22,176 nt of DNA from DUUI01 sp964345765 (GTDB taxonomy: Bacteria; Bacillota_I; Bacilli_A; Erysipelotrichales; Erysipelotrichaceae). The DNA is taken from assembly GCA_964345765.1 (NCBI GenBank), contig CAYFSJ010000023.1, positions 1-22,176 on the forward strand, read 5' to 3'. Below the pieces are notes generated by a model. That model was not told the origin of the DNA and made no database searches. It saw nothing but the letters and a program-made list of their open reading frames with translations. The translations under genes and the position numbers were made by a program. Positions 15,204 to 22,160 of this stretch are shown piece by piece. Positions within the stretch are counted from its first letter, which is position 1. The number at the start of each line of letters is the position of its first letter.

Positions 15204-16392
15204 ATTTAAACGTGTCATTACTATCGTAATGGACTCAGTGGGCGCTGGTGAAGCTCCAGATGCTGCTGAATTTGGAGATGTGGGTTCAGATACCCTTGGT
15301 AATATCGCCCGTCATGTTGGAGGTTTAGAGCTACCTCATCTTCAAACTATGGGATTAGGATCAGTTCATGATGTAAAAGGAGTTAAACCTGAGCATAATA
15401 AGCATCATGCTTATGGGATTATGCAGGAAGCTTCCGCATCAAAAGATACGATGACTGGTCACTGGGAATTAATGGGATTATATGTGGATACACCATTTCA
15501 AACATTTACTGAGACAGGTTTTCCACAAGAATTAATCGACGAGTTAGAAACTAGAACTGGTCATAAGATTATTGGGAACAAATCAGCCTCTGGTACAGAA
15601 ATTTTAGTTGAATTAGGGGAACGTCATATGGAAACAGGGGAGATGATAGTTTATACATCAGCTGATTCTGTTTTACAAATCGCTGCCCACGAGGAAACTT
15701 TTGGTTTAGAAGAATTATACCGAGTTTGTGAGATAGCTAGAGAGTTAACCATGAAACCAGAATGGAAGGTTGGTCGTGTAATTGCTAGACCTTTTGTTGG
15801 TTCAGAAGCGAATAATTTCACAAGAACTGCAAATAGACATGATTATGCATTAAAACCTTATGGAGTAACTGCCTTAGATCATTTAAAAAAGGGGGGATAT
15901 GATGTTATCAGTGTTGGTAAGATTGTTGATATCTTTGATGGTGAAGGAATTACAGAATCTCATCGTAGTAAGAGTAATGAAGATGGTATGAATCAAACCA
16001 TTCAATTAATGGAGAAAGACTTTAATGGAATGATGTTTGTTAATCTTGTTGATTTTGATGCATTATGGGGTCATAGACGAAATCCTGAAGGATATGCCCA
16101 AGGATTAATTGATTTTGACAAGCAACTGGGTGAACTTAAAGAATTAGTCAGAGAAGATGATCTTTTAGTGTTAACGGCTGACCATGGTAATGATCCTACT
16201 TTTGCTGGGACAGACCATACCCGTGAGGTTGTGCCACTATTAATCTATTCACCTAAGATTAATGGACCAATTCATTTAACGACTCGCGATACGTTTGCTG
16301 ATTTAGGTGCAACTATTTGCGATAATTTTAACGTTAAACCAACATCATCAGGAACATCTTTCCTTGATATACTTGTGAAAAATTCACAATAA
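15196..16392 (+). CDS. deoB: Phosphopentomutase
   Basis: Interconverts (deoxy)ribose 1-phosphate and 5-phosphate in nucleoside salvage. 398 residues, typical length. Alkaline-phosphatase-type metal sites are visible: MDSVGAGEAPDA at the N-terminus, the phosphorylated threonine in SASKDTMTGHWE, VGKIVDIFDGEGITES, NLVDFDALWGHRRN, and LTADHGNDPTFAGTDHTRE. The start overlaps xerD by eight bases, with AAAGGA upstream inside xerD. The xerD-deoB order is the one found in Bacillus, where punA follows; here a DJ-1/PfpI gene follows instead. Confidence 0.97.
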   Translation: MSEFKRVITIVMDSVGAGEAPDAAEFGDVGSDTLGNIARHVGGLELPHLQTMGLGSVHDVKGVKPEHNKHHAYGIMQEASASKDTMTGHWELMGLYVDTPFQTFTETGFPQELIDELETRTGHKIIGNKSASGTEILVELGERHMETGEMIVYTSADSVLQIAAHEETFGLEELYRVCEIARELTMKPEWKVGRVIARPFVGSEANNFTRTANRHDYALKPYGVTALDHLKKGGYDVISVGKIVDIFDGEGITESHRSKSNEDGMNQTIQLMEKDFNGMMFVNLVDFDALWGHRRNPEGYAQGLIDFDKQLGELKELVREDDLLVLTADHGNDPTFAGTDHTREVVPLLIYSPKINGPIHLTTRDTFADLGATICDNFNVKPTSSGTSFLDILVKNSQ

Positions 16393-16402
16393 GAGATTTA
16401 AC

Positions 16403-16930
16403 ATGTTAGAAAACTTAAAAGTAATACAATTATTGAGCGATGATTTTGAAGATTTAGAATTATGGTATCCAGTGTACCGTTTAAGAGAAGCTGGTATACA
16501 AGTAGATTTAGTGGGACCTGAAAAAGGAAAAAAATACATTGGCAAATATGGTGTTCCAGCGACATCTGATTATAGTTTTGATGAAATTGATCCAAAAGAC
16601 TATGATGGAATCCTAGTACCAGGTGGATGGTCACCAGACTTACTTAGACGATTTGACAAGGTTTTAGAGATGGTTAAGTATTTTGATCAAGAGAAACTTC
16701 CTATAGGACAAATCTGTCATGCAGGTTGGGTCTTAGCATCAGCTGACATTCTTAAGGGTGTTAATGTCACTAGCACACCTGGAATCAAAGATGATTTAGC
16801 GAATGCAGGTGCTATTTGGCATGATATTGGTGCAATTGATGATGGACATATTATTTCTGCTCAGCGACCAGTTAATCTACCTGAGTATGCACCGTTATTA
16901 ATTAAGGCATTTGAAGGACTTAAAAAGTAA
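16403..16930 (+). CDS. DJ-1/PfpI family protein (glutamine amidotransferase-like fold)
   Basis: 175 residues with the compact DJ-1/PfpI fold. The nucleophile elbow is GQICHAGW, with Cys105 followed by His106, and the conserved acidic partner is probably Glu16 in DDFEDLELWYP. AGIQVDLVGPEKG and the GILVPGGWSPDLLRR loop are also typical of the PfpI/YhbO branch. Members have been described as proteases, chaperones or deglycases acting on glycated macromolecules; the sequence does not decide which. It begins 10 bases after deoB with only a weak upstream site and is the last gene of the plus-strand block. Confidence 0.9.
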   Translation: MLENLKVIQLLSDDFEDLELWYPVYRLREAGIQVDLVGPEKGKKYIGKYGVPATSDYSFDEIDPKDYDGILVPGGWSPDLLRRFDKVLEMVKYFDQEKLPIGQICHAGWVLASADILKGVNVTSTPGIKDDLANAGAIWHDIGAIDDGHIISAQRPVNLPEYAPLLIKAFEGLKK

Positions 16931-16963
16931 TCTAAAAATTACATAATATACATTATGCGAAGT

Positions 16964-16990
16964 AAAGGATATCTAGTGATATCCTTTTTC
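16964..16990. terminator. Strong terminator closing the plus-strand block
   Basis: A perfect 10-bp stem AAAGGATATC / GATATCCTTT with loop TAGT is followed by TTCTT. It ends the transcript that finishes with the DJ-1 gene. From the opposite strand it also follows the small minus-strand ORF, but with a poorer T run. Confidence 0.9.
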
Positions 16991-17139
16991 TTAGGGTTTA
17001 ATCAGTGGTAATATTCGATAATAAAAATAAACCATCGAGCTAATTAAACCAATTGAGACAAATCCTACCCCCATTGTTATCTAAACCATGGTAGAACTGG
17101 TCCTAATAGAATAAGACGTCTCAGTACATTTAAAAACAT
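16991..17139 (-). pseudogene. Small membrane-protein ORF broken by a frameshift
   Basis: On the minus strand, a near-ideal ribosome binding site (AAAGGAGG) precedes an ATG at 17139 that opens 20 codons, MFLNVLRRLILLGPVLPWFR, before TAA at 17079-17077. Five bases further, in another frame, 27 codons run from 17074 to 16991: MGVGFVSIGLISSMVYFYY and a short tail RILPLIKP. One inserted base near 17080 would join them into a protein of about 49 residues with a basic N-terminus and hydrophobic segments. No family recognised. It could be a decayed gene, two separate microproteins, or chance frames behind a real-looking ribosome binding site. Confidence 0.45.
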
Positions 17140-17189
17140 GGCTCCTCCTTTCATTTATTAATAAAAGAAATTGGCCATGTTTCCTATAA

Positions 17190-17212
17190 AAAAGCTCGAT
17201 TAACGAGCTTAT
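17190..17212 (-). terminator. Terminator after the zinc peptidase gene
   Basis: On the minus strand AAGCTCG, loop TTAA, then CGAGCTT with TTTTT form a stem starting at the stop codon of the peptidase gene. The small ORF downstream would therefore need its own promoter or read-through. Confidence 0.82.
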
Positions 17213-17940
17213 CTTCTTCGATTACCACCCATAAACATGAGTACGATACGAATAATTGTAATGATAGTCCCTAAGAATGCTGCCACATAAGTAAAGGCTG
17301 CTGCATTAAGCATTTTCTTAGAATCATCAATATCATCTGCTGCAACTAAATTCATCTCTTGTAAATTAACTAGAGCACGTTTAGAAGCATCAAACTCTAC
17401 TGGTAATGTGACAAGTTGGAATAATCCAACGACACCATACATTGCTATCCCTACCCAGAATAGAGAGAATCCCCAACTAGTATGTAAGAACATGGATGAG
17501 ATTAGGACTAACAGTAAACCTAGATTTTGTGAAACAATCGTCATTGGTAACAATCTATTTCTCAAAGCAATGAATGAGTAATCAGTTGCATGTTGGATTG
17601 CATGCCCTACTTCATGGGCTGCAACGGCAACTGCCGCAATTGAGTTTGTATTATAGATATTGCTAGATAAACTAACAATTTTATTTTTTGGATCATAGAA
17701 GTCTGATAATTCTGCTCCCTTTCCAGGAACTACTTGAACATCATGGATCCCATGACGATCTAAGATTTGTCTAGCAATTTCAGCACCTGTTAAGTTAGTA
17801 TCGGCTGGTATTTGTTTATATTTGGCATAGACAGATTGAACGCGCCCTTGAGCAAACATCGCAATCCCAAAGGCTAGTAAAATTAATATCCATTGAGTTC
17901 CATCTAGACCATAAAATCCAAATAAGAGTGGATTGATCAT
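17209..17940 (-). CDS. YugP-type membrane zinc metallopeptidase
   Basis: 243 residues, matching the neutral zinc metallopeptidase family typified by Bacillus YugP. An N-terminal membrane helix (about 15-31) is followed by a soluble stretch with TGAEIARQILDRHGI, KGAELSDFYDPKNKIVSLSSNIYN and the zincin motif HEVGHAIQ (His109, Glu110, His113). Two further hydrophobic segments follow (about 133-170), then the PVEFDASKRAL region that supplies a likely third ligand, and a last membrane helix before the basic GGNRRR tail. Physiological substrate unknown. AAAGGAGAG precedes the ATG. It stands between two terminators; its promoter is not obvious, so read-through from HU is possible. Confidence 0.88.
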   Translation of the reverse strand: MINPLLFGFYGLDGTQWILILLAFGIAMFAQGRVQSVYAKYKQIPADTNLTGAEIARQILDRHGIHDVQVVPGKGAELSDFYDPKNKIVSLSSNIYNTNSIAAVAVAAHEVGHAIQHATDYSFIALRNRLLPMTIVSQNLGLLLVLISSMFLHTSWGFSLFWVGIAMYGVVGLFQLVTLPVEFDASKRALVNLQEMNLVAADDIDDSKKMLNAAAFTYVAAFLGTIITIIRIVLMFMGGNRRR

Positions 17941-17961
17941 CTATAGACTCTCCTTTCATTT

Positions 17962-17989
17962 AAAAAGATAAGAAGCAAAGCTTCTTATC
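17962..17989 (-). terminator. Terminator after the HU gene
   Basis: On the minus strand, a perfect 10-bp stem GATAAGAAGC / GCTTCTTATC with loop TTT, followed by TTTTT. The 5' arm includes the HU stop codon. Confidence 0.9.
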
Positions 17990-18278
17990 GTTTGTTATTG
18001 ATTTCGTCTTTAAGAGCTTTAGAAACTCTAAATGTTAATGCTTTAGAAGCAGGAACTTTGATTTTCTCTTTAGTTTGAGGGTTGAATCCATCACGTTCAG
18101 GACGATCTTTAACTTCAAAGCGTCCAAATCCAGCAATATCAACCTTGCTTCCTTTTTTCAATTCATCTTTAATTTCTTCTAATAGTACATCGATGATTTC
18201 AGTAGCATCTTTCTTAGTTACATCTAAACGAATAGCTAATGCATCAGCTAATGCTTTTTTATTGAATGTTCCGTTCAT
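17985..18278 (-). CDS. hup: DNA-binding protein HU
   Basis: Nucleoid protein that bends and compacts DNA as a dimer. 97 residues, a few longer than the usual 90 owing to a short N-terminal MNGTF extension and a basic KDEINNKR tail. Dimerisation helices (KKALADALA, KKDATEIIDVLLEEIKDEL) come first. The GSKVDIAGFGRFEVKDRPERDGFNPQTKEKIKVPASKAL-TFRVSKALK block then gives the DNA-binding arms, with the intercalating proline in RDGFNPQT. GGAGGAG lies about eight bases before the ATG. It lies downstream of der, as hbs does in many Bacillota, and has its own promoter with an internal inverted repeat. Confidence 0.96.
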   Translation of the reverse strand: MNGTFNKKALADALAIRLDVTKKDATEIIDVLLEEIKDELKKGSKVDIAGFGRFEVKDRPERDGFNPQTKEKIKVPASKALTFRVSKALKDEINNKR

Positions 18279-18305
18279 ATTTTATTCTCCTCCATTCATA
18301 CACTT

Positions 18306-18334
18306 ATAATATCAAATTGTTCTTAACAATTCAA
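18306..18334 (-). promoter_or_regulatory. HU promoter
   Basis: On the minus strand: TTGAAT (18334-18329), 17-base spacer, TATTAT (18311-18306), with the start expected about 20 bases before the GGAGGAG site. No terminator separates it from der, so HU can also be read from the der transcript. Confidence 0.7.
18315..18331. repeat. Inverted repeat inside the HU promoter spacer (possible operator)
   Basis: AATTGTT-CTT-AACAATT is a perfect 7-bp inverted repeat that fills the spacer between the HU -35 and -10. A dimeric repressor bound here would block RNA polymerase. No regulator can be named; chance occurrence in AT-rich DNA is possible. Confidence 0.45.
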
Positions 18335-18356
18335 TAAAATGCACTATTAATTGGCT

Positions 18357-19673
18357 TTATGACAGATTTTTCTTTCGCATATTGAGGTGAATTGGTGTCC
18401 CCTCAAACTCAAATGCTTCACGTAAGCGATTTTCTAAATATCGTTTATAAGAGAAATGGCATAATTTAGGATCATTAACAAAAAAGACAAAGGTTGGTGG
18501 TGCCACCGCAACTTGAGATGCATAATAAATTCTTAGTCTTTGTCCTTTATGTGTTGGAGGTGGTGTAAAGCGTTGAGCATCCATCACCACTTCATTTACA
18601 ACGGATGTAGGAATACGAGTTTGTGAATTTAGATATACTTTCTCAATCATTGGGATAATAGTATGTACTCGTTGTTTGGTCTTTGCTGAAACAAAGAGAA
18701 TTGGTGCATACGATAAATATTGGAATTCTTGACGCACCTGTTCAACTTTCTGATTCATCGTGAATTCATCTTTCTCTAAACTATCCCATTTATTAAAGAT
18801 GATAATGATTGGTTTTCCTTCATTGTGTGCATATCCTGCTACATGTTTATCTTGTTCACGAATGCCTCGCTCTCCATCAATCACAAATAGAATTACATCA
18901 GCACGCTCTATGGCGCTTAAGGCACGCAAGACAGAGTATTTTTCAACGTTCTCATAGACTTTACCACGTTTACGAATTCCCGCTGTATCGATAGCGACAA
19001 AGTCCTTATCATCCACCACAAATGGTGTATCAATGGCATCACGAGTTGTCCCTTCTATTTCTGAAACAATCGTTCTCTCTTCATTTAAGATGGCATTAAT
19101 TAAGGAAGATTTACCAACATTAGGTTGTCCAATAATTGCAAAACGAATCATTCCTTCATAATTTGGTTTAGAAATAAAGTCATTAATATGACTAACGACC
19201 CTATCTAGCAAGTCCCCTACCCCAATTCCATGGGCACTTGATGTTGGAACTGGATCACCAAAACCTAGACTATAAAAGTCATAGATATTATTCATAAGTG
19301 TTTTATCATCAATTTTATTAACAACTAAAATCACAGGTTTATTTGTTTTTTGGAGCATTCTAGCGATAAAGTTATCATTATCTGTTAATCCTTCTCTTCC
19401 ATCAACGACAAAAAGGATACAGTCCGCTTCTTCAATGGCCAAGTCAACTTGCATCTTAATTTCTTGTTGGAAAGGTTGATCCTCTATTTGAAGACCCCCA
19501 GTATCAATGAATCTGAACTGTTTGGTTAACCATTCGGTTTTTCCATAGATTCGATCTCGTGTTACTCCAGGAGTATCTTCGACGATGGATACTCTTTCAC
19601 CTATAATTCGATTAAATAATGACGATTTACCAACATTTGGTCGTCCTACAATAGCAACTATTCCATCAATCAT
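18357..19673 (-). CDS. der: Ribosome assembly GTPase Der (EngA)
   Basis: Essential tandem GTPase for maturation of the 50S subunit. 438 residues. First G domain: GRPNVGKS (10-17), DTPGVTRD, DTGG and NKID (119-122). Second G domain: GQPNVGKS (182-189), the EGTTRDAIDTPF switch I, DTAGIRKRGK (229-238) and NKWD. The C-terminal KH-like domain includes THKGQRLRIYYASQ and the ending GTPIHLNMRKK. All motifs intact. Its start overlaps the cmk stop (ATGA) with GGAGGAAG upstream, so it is coupled to cmk. The ypfD/rpsA-like gene that often lies between cmk and der in Bacillota is absent. Confidence 0.97.
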   Translation of the reverse strand: MIDGIVAIVGRPNVGKSSLFNRIIGERVSIVEDTPGVTRDRIYGKTEWLTKQFRFIDTGGLQIEDQPFQQEIKMQVDLAIEEADCILFVVDGREGLTDNDNFIARMLQKTNKPVILVVNKIDDKTLMNNIYDFYSLGFGDPVPTSSAHGIGVGDLLDRVVSHINDFISKPNYEGMIRFAIIGQPNVGKSSLINAILNEERTIVSEIEGTTRDAIDTPFVVDDKDFVAIDTAGIRKRGKVYENVEKYSVLRALSAIERADVILFVIDGERGIREQDKHVAGYAHNEGKPIIIIFNKWDSLEKDEFTMNQKVEQVRQEFQYLSYAPILFVSAKTKQRVHTIIPMIEKVYLNSQTRIPTSVVNEVVMDAQRFTPPPTHKGQRLRIYYASQVAVAPPTFVFFVNDPKLCHFSYKRYLENRLREAFEFEGTPIHLNMRKKNLS

Positions 19674-20350
19674 ACTATCTTCCTCCCTTCACATTGTACT
19701 TTACTATTTATTACTTCACCGATTGCCTCAACAACTTCATCAATGGATAGATGACTGCTATCTAATTCAATCGCATCATCTGCTTTTTTGAGTGGTGATT
19801 CTTTTCGATGACTATCTTGATAATCTCGTAAAATTAAATCTTTCTTTATTTGTTCTAAATCGGCTTCTAACCCTTTTGATAATAGATCCAAGTATCTTCT
19901 TTTGGCTCTTACAGAAACTTGTGCAGTTAAAAATATTTTAACTTCAGCATCTGGTAAGACGACTGTTCCGATATCTCGTCCTTCCATGATACAATTCTTT
20001 TGTTTAGCAAGCTCTTGTTGAGCTAAGACAAGCAAACGTCTAACTTCCTTAAGTTTTGACACTGCTGAGGCACCTAATGAAATTTCTTCATGTCTAATTA
20101 GAGTGGTGACCTCTTGATCATCCATAAAGATACGTCGTTCTTGTGTCATTTTTATATCGGTTGTCTTAATTAATTCAACAAGCTTTTCTTCATCATCAAA
20201 AGCAATCCCGTTTTGTTTCGCTTTGAGTGCGATGACACGATACATTGCTCCTGAGTCAATATGTAAAAGGTTAAAGCGCTGTGCTACTTTAAGCGCAATA
20301 ACAGATTTTCCAGCCCCGCTAGGACCATCAATTGCTACATTATACTTCAT
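19670..20350 (-). CDS. cmk: Cytidylate kinase
   Basis: Phosphorylates CMP and dCMP to the diphosphates. 226 residues, standard length. The P-loop GPSGAGKS (9-16) is followed by LLHIDSGAMYRVIALKA, which binds the nucleotide, then MEGRDIGTVVLPDAEVKIFLTA, the lid with RAKRRYLDL and RDYQDSHRKESPLKKADDAIELDSS. The start touches the stop of the upstream acidic-protein gene (TAATG) and its end overlaps der, so the three form one operon. Confidence 0.97.
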   Translation of the reverse strand: MKYNVAIDGPSGAGKSVIALKVAQRFNLLHIDSGAMYRVIALKAKQNGIAFDDEEKLVELIKTTDIKMTQERRIFMDDQEVTTLIRHEEISLGASAVSKLKEVRRLLVLAQQELAKQKNCIMEGRDIGTVVLPDAEVKIFLTAQVSVRAKRRYLDLLSKGLEADLEQIKKDLILRDYQDSHRKESPLKKADDAIELDSSHLSIDEVVEAIGEVINSKVQCEGRKIV

Positions 20351-21252
20351 TAAATTATCTCAAATATTCTCAAGAAGACATAGCCAAAAACTGCTAGTAG
20401 AATTAATAATGTGGTAATTAAGACGGTTAATAAAATATTCATGGAACGACTTGTTTTATCAATCTTTGATTCCATGTCTTTAACAACTTCAGACTGTTGG
20501 TCTAATTGAACTTTTAACTTAGTTGTTGCTTCTAGTAAGTCACTTGGAGCATATTCATCTAAAAAGTCTTCCTCACTCATTTCATTTTCTGCTAAACGAG
20601 CGACTTGCATCATAATAGTTTCTTCTAACGAATCATCATCATCTTCGATAGTTGGTTGTTGTTCTAGTTCGGTTGATTGAAATTCCATGGTTTGTTCAAA
20701 ATCAGCTTGTTCAAAATGTTCTGGTTCAATCTCTTCTTGTTCTTCAACATATTCAGGTTCCAAGGTTTCAATCAGCTCATCTTCATAGACTTCAATGTCT
20801 TCTTGTATATCTTGATCGTCTTGTTCATGATAAAGATGTTGAGCTTTGAGCTCTCTTAATAGATTCGATTTGGTATCATGATCAACCCGATAACCTTTTT
20901 CAACATTATATTGTTTTGCTTCATCAATAAAATCAGCTAAATAATTACTTCTAAAAGAATCTGTATCTTCAATCATCGATTCACTTGCAGATTCAAACAA
21001 ATCATCAAGTTTCTCATTATCGACAGGATCAGAATCTGTACTACTTACATCAAAAGTCTCTCTTCTTAAATGAAGCGGTTGATGTTCTTGATAGGATGAT
21101 ACATCCATATTTTCAAATTGCTCATCATCAAGACGATGCAATTGATTTGCGAAAGGAGACAATTCTTTTGTTTCAATCTTATCAAATGTCTCATTCATTA
21201 TTTCTTCACGCAATTTTTCAAACTTTTTTACTCTAGATCTTCTTTGACTCAT
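20350..21252 (-). CDS. Unknown acidic protein with a C-terminal membrane anchor
   Basis: 300 residues, no family recognised. The first 20 residues are basic (MSQRRSRVKKFEKLREEIM). Residues of about 30-235 are strongly acidic and look largely disordered, with clusters such as EYVEEQEEIEPEHFEQ and EDDDDSLEE. A predicted coiled coil follows (KLKVQLDQQSEVVKDMESKIDK), then one hydrophobic helix at the very end (NILLTVLITTLLILLAVFGY), leaving a few residues outside. This is a tail-anchored layout: a cytoplasmic acidic domain held at the membrane. The start is supported by GAGGTGG, and the gene overlaps cmk. Its place ahead of cmk-der suggests co-expression with growth genes. A cell-division or envelope scaffold role is a guess. 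Confidence 0.85.
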   Translation of the reverse strand: MSQRRSRVKKFEKLREEIMNETFDKIETKELSPFANQLHRLDDEQFENMDVSSYQEHQPLHLRRETFDVSSTDSDPVDNEKLDDLFESASESMIEDTDSFRSNYLADFIDEAKQYNVEKGYRVDHDTKSNLLRELKAQHLYHEQDDQDIQEDIEVYEDELIETLEPEYVEEQEEIEPEHFEQADFEQTMEFQSTELEQQPTIEDDDDSLEETIMMQVARLAENEMSEEDFLDEYAPSDLLEATTKLKVQLDQQSEVVKDMESKIDKTSRSMNILLTVLITTLLILLAVFGYVFLRIFEII

Positions 21253-21272
21253 ATTACCACCTCAATGCTCAT

Positions 21273-21281
21273 ATTATAGCA
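21273..21281 (-). promoter_or_regulatory. Extended -10 promoter of the acidic-protein/cmk/der operon
   Basis: On the minus strand TGCTATAAT forms a perfect extended -10 (TGnTATAAT), about 20 bases before the ATG at 21252. The -35 would fall in the T run of the upstream terminator and is poor, as extended -10 promoters tolerate. Confidence 0.65.
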
Positions 21282-21293
21282 TATAAACCTATG

Positions 21294-21316
21294 AAAAAAG
21301 TCACTGAACAGTGACT
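21294..21316 (-). terminator. Terminator after the riboflavin transporter gene
   Basis: On the minus strand AAAGTCACTG, loop TT, CAGTGACTTT then TTT. It starts directly at the end of ribU and separates it from the acidic-protein operon. Confidence 0.9.
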
Positions 21317-21913
21317 TTATCGTTTCAATATCGGGGATATATGAGGGTATATAAGGGTCGTCACAATGGAGGTTGCTATCCCTGATATTAAATTAAATGG
21401 AACAATCGTAAAGAGCATGACTGTCTCTAAACTATTTACTAGTGGATTAACAGCAGCAGCCATATCCACAATCTGTTGAACTTCCCAACCTAATACATTG
21501 GCATATAGTGGGAACATCACAAAATAATTACTTAATGTCGCAACTGTGGTTAGGGCAATAACCCCTAATACCATTGATATGATCGCTCCCTTAAAGGTAC
21601 GATTATATCGATAATAATAACCAGCTACCATCACTAAGGCACCATTGACAATGACATTGGATAATTCACCGACCATGGATGTATTTGATCCACTCATAAT
21701 AATCTTCAGAATGTTCTTAAGAATTACAATAATTAAACCTTGAACAGGTCCCATCGCAAAAGCACCAATTAAAGATGGAACTTCAGCTAAGTCAAAATCT
21801 AAGAATCCTGGAGCAAATGGTAATGGAAATCTAAATTGCATAATAATGGCAGATAGTGCGGCTAATATTGCGATTTTAGCAATATTCTTTAATGATAGTA
21901 CATTTTTGTTCAT
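21317..21913 (-). CDS. ribU: Riboflavin ECF transporter substrate-binding subunit RibU
   Basis: S-component that captures riboflavin in the membrane and works with the shared ECF energising module. I start at the ATG at 21913, preceded by AAGGAGAAG; a frame eight codons longer would begin inside the riboswitch terminator. The 198 residues are mostly membrane-spanning, with about six hydrophobic segments. Typical RibU marks are MQFRFPLPFAPGFLDFDLAEVPSLIGAFAMGPVQG in the first third, the following LKNILKIIMSGSNTSMVGELSN loop and a late NLISGIATSIVTTLIY helix. The upstream FMN riboswitch fixes the substrate. It complements RibF at 5416-6357. No riboflavin biosynthesis genes are in the window. 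Confidence 0.95.
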   Translation of the reverse strand: MNKNVLSLKNIAKIAILAALSAIIMQFRFPLPFAPGFLDFDLAEVPSLIGAFAMGPVQGLIIVILKNILKIIMSGSNTSMVGELSNVIVNGALVMVAGYYYRYNRTFKGAIISMVLGVIALTTVATLSNYFVMFPLYANVLGWEVQQIVDMAAAVNPLVNSLETVMLFTIVPFNLISGIATSIVTTLIYPHISPILKR

Positions 21914-21935
21914 TCTCTTCTCCTTCTGGCTAGAC

Positions 21936-21961
21936 AAAAAAAGTCCTAACCTTCAGGACTT
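21936..21961 (-). terminator. FMN-riboswitch-controlled terminator
   Basis: On the minus strand AAGTCCT, loop GAAGGTT, AGGACTT, then a T run, ending before the ribU ribosome binding site. CCTGAAG in its 5' arm and loop (minus 21957-21951) is complementary to CTTCAGG at the start of the aptamer (minus 22085-22079), a possible alternative pairing. Confidence 0.88.
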
Positions 21962-21978
21962 AACAAGAAAAAAGACAT

Positions 21979-22090
21979 TTCTTCTTTCATCCAGACTTTA
22001 CTGTCGCCACTTGAATCTCACAAGTTCAACACCTACGGTGCTCGCTGGGTTTACAGCCGGTCGGGAATCTCACCCTGCCCTGAAGATATC
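21979..22090 (-). ncRNA. FMN riboswitch (RFN element)
   Basis: Read on the minus strand the conserved RFN blocks appear in order: CTTCAGGGCAGGGTG, GATTCCCGACCGGC, GTAAACCCAGCGAGC, then a variable arm GTTGAACTTGTGAGATTCAAGT, and GGCGACAGTAAAGTCTGGATGAAAGAAG. The core matches the consensus almost base for base. A terminator follows before ribU, so bound FMN should stop transcription and reduce riboflavin uptake. Confidence 0.97.
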
Positions 22091-22093
22091 CTT

Positions 22094-22122
22094 ATTATAT
22101 GAAATAGTTAAATTACTGTCAA
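22094..22122 (-). promoter_or_regulatory. Perfect consensus promoter of the ribU leader
   Basis: On the minus strand: TTGACA (22122-22117), a 17-base spacer and TATAAT (22099-22094). Both hexamers and the spacing are ideal, so control must come mainly from the riboswitch downstream. Confidence 0.92.
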
Positions 22123-22129
22123 TAAGAAA

Positions 22130-22155
22130 ACCCATATCTTAGAGTAGACATGGGT
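22130..22155 (-). terminator. Terminator of a gene beyond the right edge
   Basis: On the minus strand ACCCATGT and ATATGGGT form an 8-bp stem with one G-U pair, with a 10-base loop and then TTTTCTTATT. It would end a minus-strand transcript entering from beyond the window. Confidence 0.65.
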
Positions 22156-22160
22156 AATTA

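Noticed and set aside
16398..16634. Minus-strand frame opposite the DJ-1 gene
   Set aside because: It lies antisense to a well-supported gene, has no convincing ribosome binding site, and its product is a low-complexity shadow.
20652..21236. Plus-strand frames opposite the acidic protein
   Set aside because: They arise because acidic codons read backwards give long Leu/Phe-rich frames; they have no start signals or family matches.
21846..22142. Plus-strand frame of 98 codons across the FMN riboswitch
   Set aside because: It covers the riboswitch, its terminator and promoter and the start of ribU on the other strand, with no family similarity.
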